Assembly: GCA_014378085.1 (NCBI GenBank)
Contig: JACMOJ010000542.1
Span: 1 to 15,316 of the forward strand
Direction of reading: 5' to 3'
DNA: 15,316 nucleotides
DNA from: Burkholderiales bacterium
Lineage (GTDB): Bacteria > Pseudomonadota > Gammaproteobacteria > Burkholderiales > Usitatibacteraceae
The first letter of the stretch is position 1, and every line of letters begins with the position of its first letter. This document shows, one piece after another, positions 12,564 through 15,316 of this stretch. The position numbers and the translations under genes are program-made. The notes under the pieces were generated by a model. That model did not search any database and was not told where the DNA came from. It saw nothing but the letters and a program-made list of their open reading frames with translations.

Positions 12564-14768
12564 TTACAACGGCATCGACAATTCGATTCGGACGGTGCGT
12601 TGCGTTAGCAACGACTGCGTTTTTGACTGCGTAAAGTTGTTGGCTTCGTGGATACGGATCAAATCGTGATTGGGTATCAGCAAGTTCTGGCCGGACAGGC
12701 GCACCGTGACGCCTTTAACCGGACCATACGCCAAATAAGTATCGAGGAATCGCCTGGTATTTAGTTGATAGGTTTGATTCGGCGAACTTCGGGTCAAACC
12801 GATTTGCTCTACGCGAAAATTAGCGCCCATAGCAAGCGGGCGATCTTTTAACCGGTAGTCTGCCGCCATCGAAAATACTAGTTTCGGCTGTTGATTGATG
12901 CGGCTGTCTGGCCCCGGAATTGCCGTCAGTCTGGATCGGGCGAGTGTGATCGAAGGTCGCCATTCGATGTTCGGCAGATTCTTGTCTAACGCGGGTAGTC
13001 GGTAGCGGCCCTGCGCCTCAATCCCAAACATGATCGCGTCACCAAGATTGGTGGGCTGCTGAATCCAGGCACCTGTGGGTTCCTGTGAGACCAGCGGCAA
13101 AATGATGTCGTGGATCCGGCGGTGATAAATCGTAACGCTGTGGCTTTGCTGATTCGCCAGTTTTGACTCGTAACTAGCATCGACATTCCACGACAACTCG
13201 GGGCGGAGGTTAGGATTGCCTTGAAAGTTAGGGGAGGTTGCCGTGTTGTCGTTCACGACCCAACGCCTTGGAATGAGCTCTCGCGTGGTGGGCGCTTTAT
13301 ACGCTCGCCCAAGCGAGAGCTTTGCCACTTGATTGTCGCTGCCAGGAATTTTCCACAAAAATTGCACCGTAGGACTGACGTGCGCCGTGCGCTGACTGAC
13401 CCGTACCGCATCTGCGGTGCTCAGGACCTCCGTTTTGAGTTGTTCCCAGCGGAGGCCAAGATAGCCGGAAACGCGCTGCCCGACATTCCACTCATCCTGC
13501 GCATAGAACGACAACCGGGTTATTTTGGCGTCGTAACCTTCATCCAGATTGTCGGCGATGGGCGTGATGAACACCGCCTCGCGTTGCATGCGCGTTTCAT
13601 CCCGGCTTGTCAGCTGCAGATTCCAGCCGCTGGCAAACGCATGTTTGTCCGCCAATTGGGTAGAAAATCGACCAGTTGCCGCGACGGAGTCATCACGCAA
13701 TCGCGCGTCGATGGTTCGCGCTAGCAATCTGCGCTGGTTGTCAGCAAAGCCATCGACTCTTCCGTTGGATTGCACATCAAGCCGATTGGCTACCAACTTT
13801 GCTTCCCACTGCGCACCACTGGCCGTCGTGTGGTTCACGCCCAGGGTGCCACGCAGGTCATTGGTCACCGCGTCTAAGTGCAGGTTGGTTTGTGGGTACA
13901 GCGGGGGAAGACCAAACACGGTCAGCCGGCGCTCGAATGCCGCATAGTCGCGGCGCTGGTGTTGCGCGAGCGCGTCGAATTGGAGCTTGGTCTGTGCCGA
14001 TAGCTCCAGTGAGGCTTTGGGCGCCAGTGCAACGCTCTGCGTTTTATTTTTGTCGTTTACCTGCCCTCGCCGCGCGAATATCGGTGTTTGGTTTTGCCGT
14101 TCCTCGGTCACATCGATCCACTGATTGGTAGCTTGGACAAAATCAGTGGATGCGGTAATCGCATACGCCAATTGGTCTTGACGCTGCGAATGTTGTGCGG
14201 ATGCGCCGCCAGAGGTATTGCCGCCAGCCGTGCGTGCATTAACGCGAAATTCACCAGTGGCTTTGTTTGTTGCCGGCAGTTTACGCAAAATGATATTGAT
14301 CACCCCACCAATTGCCTGACTGGTCGTGTCCGCGCGCGGCGAACGAATGACTTCAATACGTTCGACCTGGGCTGGCGATAGTGAATCAAGTTCGAAGCCT
14401 AACGGCGCGGGGTCGCCGTTGATCGTGATTTGTGTGTAGCCAGACCCAAGACCACGGATACGCACCTCGGCACTTTGGCCCGGCGTGGTCACCACCGACA
14501 CGCCAAGCACACGTGATAAAGCGCCTGAAAGTGTGGTGTCGCCAAATTTGAGTAAATCTTGGCGACTCACAACCAGTCTCGAATCGGTGCTACTGAGGCG
14601 ATCCTGATCGGCCGAACCTCGGACCTCAATCTGTTCCACCTTCGCTGCGGGCGGTTTTGGTTTTTCCGCATCCTTCGGCTCCGCGCTATACAGTGGCGCA
14701 GCAAAAAAGGTGACGATGACCAAAGACGTCAATGAGGTGGGCGCGTTTCGTTGGTGAATTGAGGCCAT
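12564..14768 (-). CDS. TonB-dependent outer-membrane receptor
   Basis: The 734-residue product has a signal peptide (basic HQR, hydrophobic core to about 27, cleavage after YSA near 29) and a Pro/Lys linker. A TonB-box-like VEQIEVRGS (44-52) leads to a plug domain (about 58-163) with EVRIRGLGSGYTQITINGDP (101-120) and ERIEVIRSPRADTTSQAIGG (136-155). The rest is a 22-strand-type beta barrel of amphipathic strands. It imports a ligand across the outer membrane using TonB energy. The ligand (siderophore, haem, cobalamin or other) cannot be read from sequence. The last strand ends RTVRIELSMPL, with Leu instead of the usual terminal aromatic residue. ATG 14768 is chosen because a signal peptide begins there; GTG 14837 and ATG 14822 would bury it. 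No strong ribosome site is visible. Confidence 0.9.
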   Translation of the reverse strand: MASIHQRNAPTSLTSLVIVTFFAAPLYSAEPKDAEKPKPPAAKVEQIEVRGSADQDRLSSTDSRLVVSRQDLLKFGDTTLSGALSRVLGVSVVTTPGQSAEVRIRGLGSGYTQITINGDPAPLGFELDSLSPAQVERIEVIRSPRADTTSQAIGGVINIILRKLPATNKATGEFRVNARTAGGNTSGGASAQHSQRQDQLAYAITASTDFVQATNQWIDVTEERQNQTPIFARRGQVNDKNKTQSVALAPKASLELSAQTKLQFDALAQHQRRDYAAFERRLTVFGLPPLYPQTNLHLDAVTNDLRGTLGVNHTTASGAQWEAKLVANRLDVQSNGRVDGFADNQRRLLARTIDARLRDDSVAATGRFSTQLADKHAFASGWNLQLTSRDETRMQREAVFITPIADNLDEGYDAKITRLSFYAQDEWNVGQRVSGYLGLRWEQLKTEVLSTADAVRVSQRTAHVSPTVQFLWKIPGSDNQVAKLSLGRAYKAPTTRELIPRRWVVNDNTATSPNFQGNPNLRPELSWNVDASYESKLANQQSHSVTIYHRRIHDIILPLVSQEPTGAWIQQPTNLGDAIMFGIEAQGRYRLPALDKNLPNIEWRPSITLARSRLTAIPGPDSRINQQPKLVFSMAADYRLKDRPLAMGANFRVEQIGLTRSSPNQTYQLNTRRFLDTYLAYGPVKGVTVRLSGQNLLIPNHDLIRIHEANNFTQSKTQSLLTQRTVRIELSMPL

Positions 14769-15135
14769 GAATAAACCACATTTACAATTTAGGGGCCAAC
14801 CAAAATAGCGCCGCGACCGCATCTTTCGATTAGGCACCGCGCAGCAAATTGATCAAGCTGGTCACGTGTCATGAACCGGCGGAGTATAACAATCGCGGTA
14901 GAAAAATGCCATTTCGTTAACATACATTAGCGCGGGTTCATTTTTGTTGATGGCGGTATGGTTCGCGAAGCGAATCGGCAAATCAATAAAGCAAGCATTC
15001 AGCCCACCAGTAAAAACGCACGGTCTCAGCGCCGGGGTTTTTGTTGGTACAGGTACTTCCACGGAGAAAACTCGTCTCACGACTCGGCGAGAGGTCCTAT
15101 TACGCTGAGGACATCGCTTAGGCCACTAATACCAC
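14769..15135. other. Leader and intergenic region between ahpF and the TonB receptor
   Basis: About 367 bases with no convincing gene; a 72-codon minus frame (14862-15080) has a Cys/His/Pro-rich chance-like product. It contains the extended -10 promoter candidate (14883-14891) and a small inverted repeat TTCGC-GAA-GCGAA (14962-14974). No Fur-box-like sequence was recognised. Confidence 0.5.
14883..14891 (-). promoter_or_regulatory. Extended -10 promoter candidate for the TonB receptor
   Basis: On the minus strand the bases read TGTTATACT, an extended -10 (TGnTATACT). The region 17 bases upstream has no good -35, as is usual for extended -10 promoters. Transcription would begin near 14876, giving about a 108-base leader before ATG 14768. 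Confidence 0.4.
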
Positions 15136-15316
15136 CTAGGCCGCTTCGGCGGTTTCCATCACAGGCAAACGGATCAGGTGATCAAACGCGCTCAATGCGG
15201 CCTTGGCACCATCACCGGCGGCAATCACAATCTGCTTAAACGGCGTCACGGTACAGTCGCCTGCCGCAAATACGCCGGGCACGTTGGTGGGACCTTTGGC
15301 GTCGACCACAATCTCA
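15136..15316 (-). CDS. ahpF: Alkyl hydroperoxide reductase subunit F, C-terminal end (partial)
   Basis: The last 59 codons of a gene that continues past the right edge. The visible part includes [20 protein letters not shown] and [18 protein letters not shown], the FAD-binding end of AhpF. The CT.TPFKQI pattern distinguishes AhpF from thioredoxin reductase, whose equivalent is usually GDVxDxxYRQ. AhpF is the NADH-dependent flavoprotein that re-reduces the peroxidase AhpC during peroxide detoxification in the cytoplasm. The last residues (METAEAA) are a short extension. The partner ahpC would be expected beyond the window edge (inference). Confidence 0.85.
   Translation of the reverse strand, partial: EIVVDAKGPTNVPGVFAAGDCTVTPFKQIVIAAGDGAKAALSAFDHLIRLPVMETAEAA

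Noticed and set aside
14862..15080. 72-codon minus-strand frame between ahpF and the TonB receptor
   Set aside because: The composition looks random, there is no ribosome site, and it overlaps the likely promoter of the receptor.
15136..15316. Thioredoxin reductase (TrxB) as the identity of the right-edge gene
   Set aside because: The visible [11 protein letters not shown] pattern and the AFDHLIR end fit AhpF, whereas TrxB usually has GDVxDxxYRQ at this place.

Overview
The window looks like chromosomal DNA from a Gram-negative proteobacterium. The evidence is a TonB-dependent outer-membrane receptor, periplasmic signal peptides, an AhpF-type reductase and a CitT-like carboxylate carrier. 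Moderately high GC and the mix of families (DUF4010, CYTH-CHAD, DUF2945, DUF3616) would fit a betaproteobacterium, but that placement is inference. No tRNA, rRNA, CRISPR array, phage module or intact insertion sequence was seen.

Left part (1-5465, plus strand). It opens with the C-terminal part of a DUF4010 membrane protein. A zinc-dependent alcohol dehydrogenase follows, then an AI-2E-family permease whose 3' end overlaps a CitT-like SLC13/DASS anion transporter. After the transporter come a 12-bp tandem repeat, a 32-codon open frame lying across a strong inverted repeat, and a small four-helix membrane protein. That protein probably starts at a TTG overlapping the stop of the 32-codon frame.

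Middle part (5498-9715, minus strand). This holds a CYTH-CHAD protein (polyphosphate/triphosphate type), a periplasmic Met-rich protein resembling the Tp34/P19 metal-binding family, and a fusion of an NQO1/MdaB-like flavodoxin-fold quinone reductase to a MenA-like UbiA prenyltransferase. The gap near 7281-7369 carries a decayed fragment of a DASS transporter gene. It matches blocks of the intact gene at 3315-4877, but with internal deletions and a frameshift.

Right part (9716-15316). A 666-base region without a convincing gene precedes a small plus-strand pair: DUF2945 and an unrecognised 56-residue protein. On the minus strand lie a DUF3616 protein, a TonB-dependent receptor and the last 59 codons of ahpF, which runs off the right edge.

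Two features recur. Short tandem repeats of 10-15 bp in three or four copies sit in at least four intergenic regions. Small or broken open frames are also common between genes. Together they suggest intergenic DNA shaped by slippage and gene decay. No single multi-gene defence or biosynthetic system is evident. The best candidates for novelty are the quinone reductase-prenyltransferase fusion and the hairpin/leader-ORF arrangement ahead of the small membrane protein.
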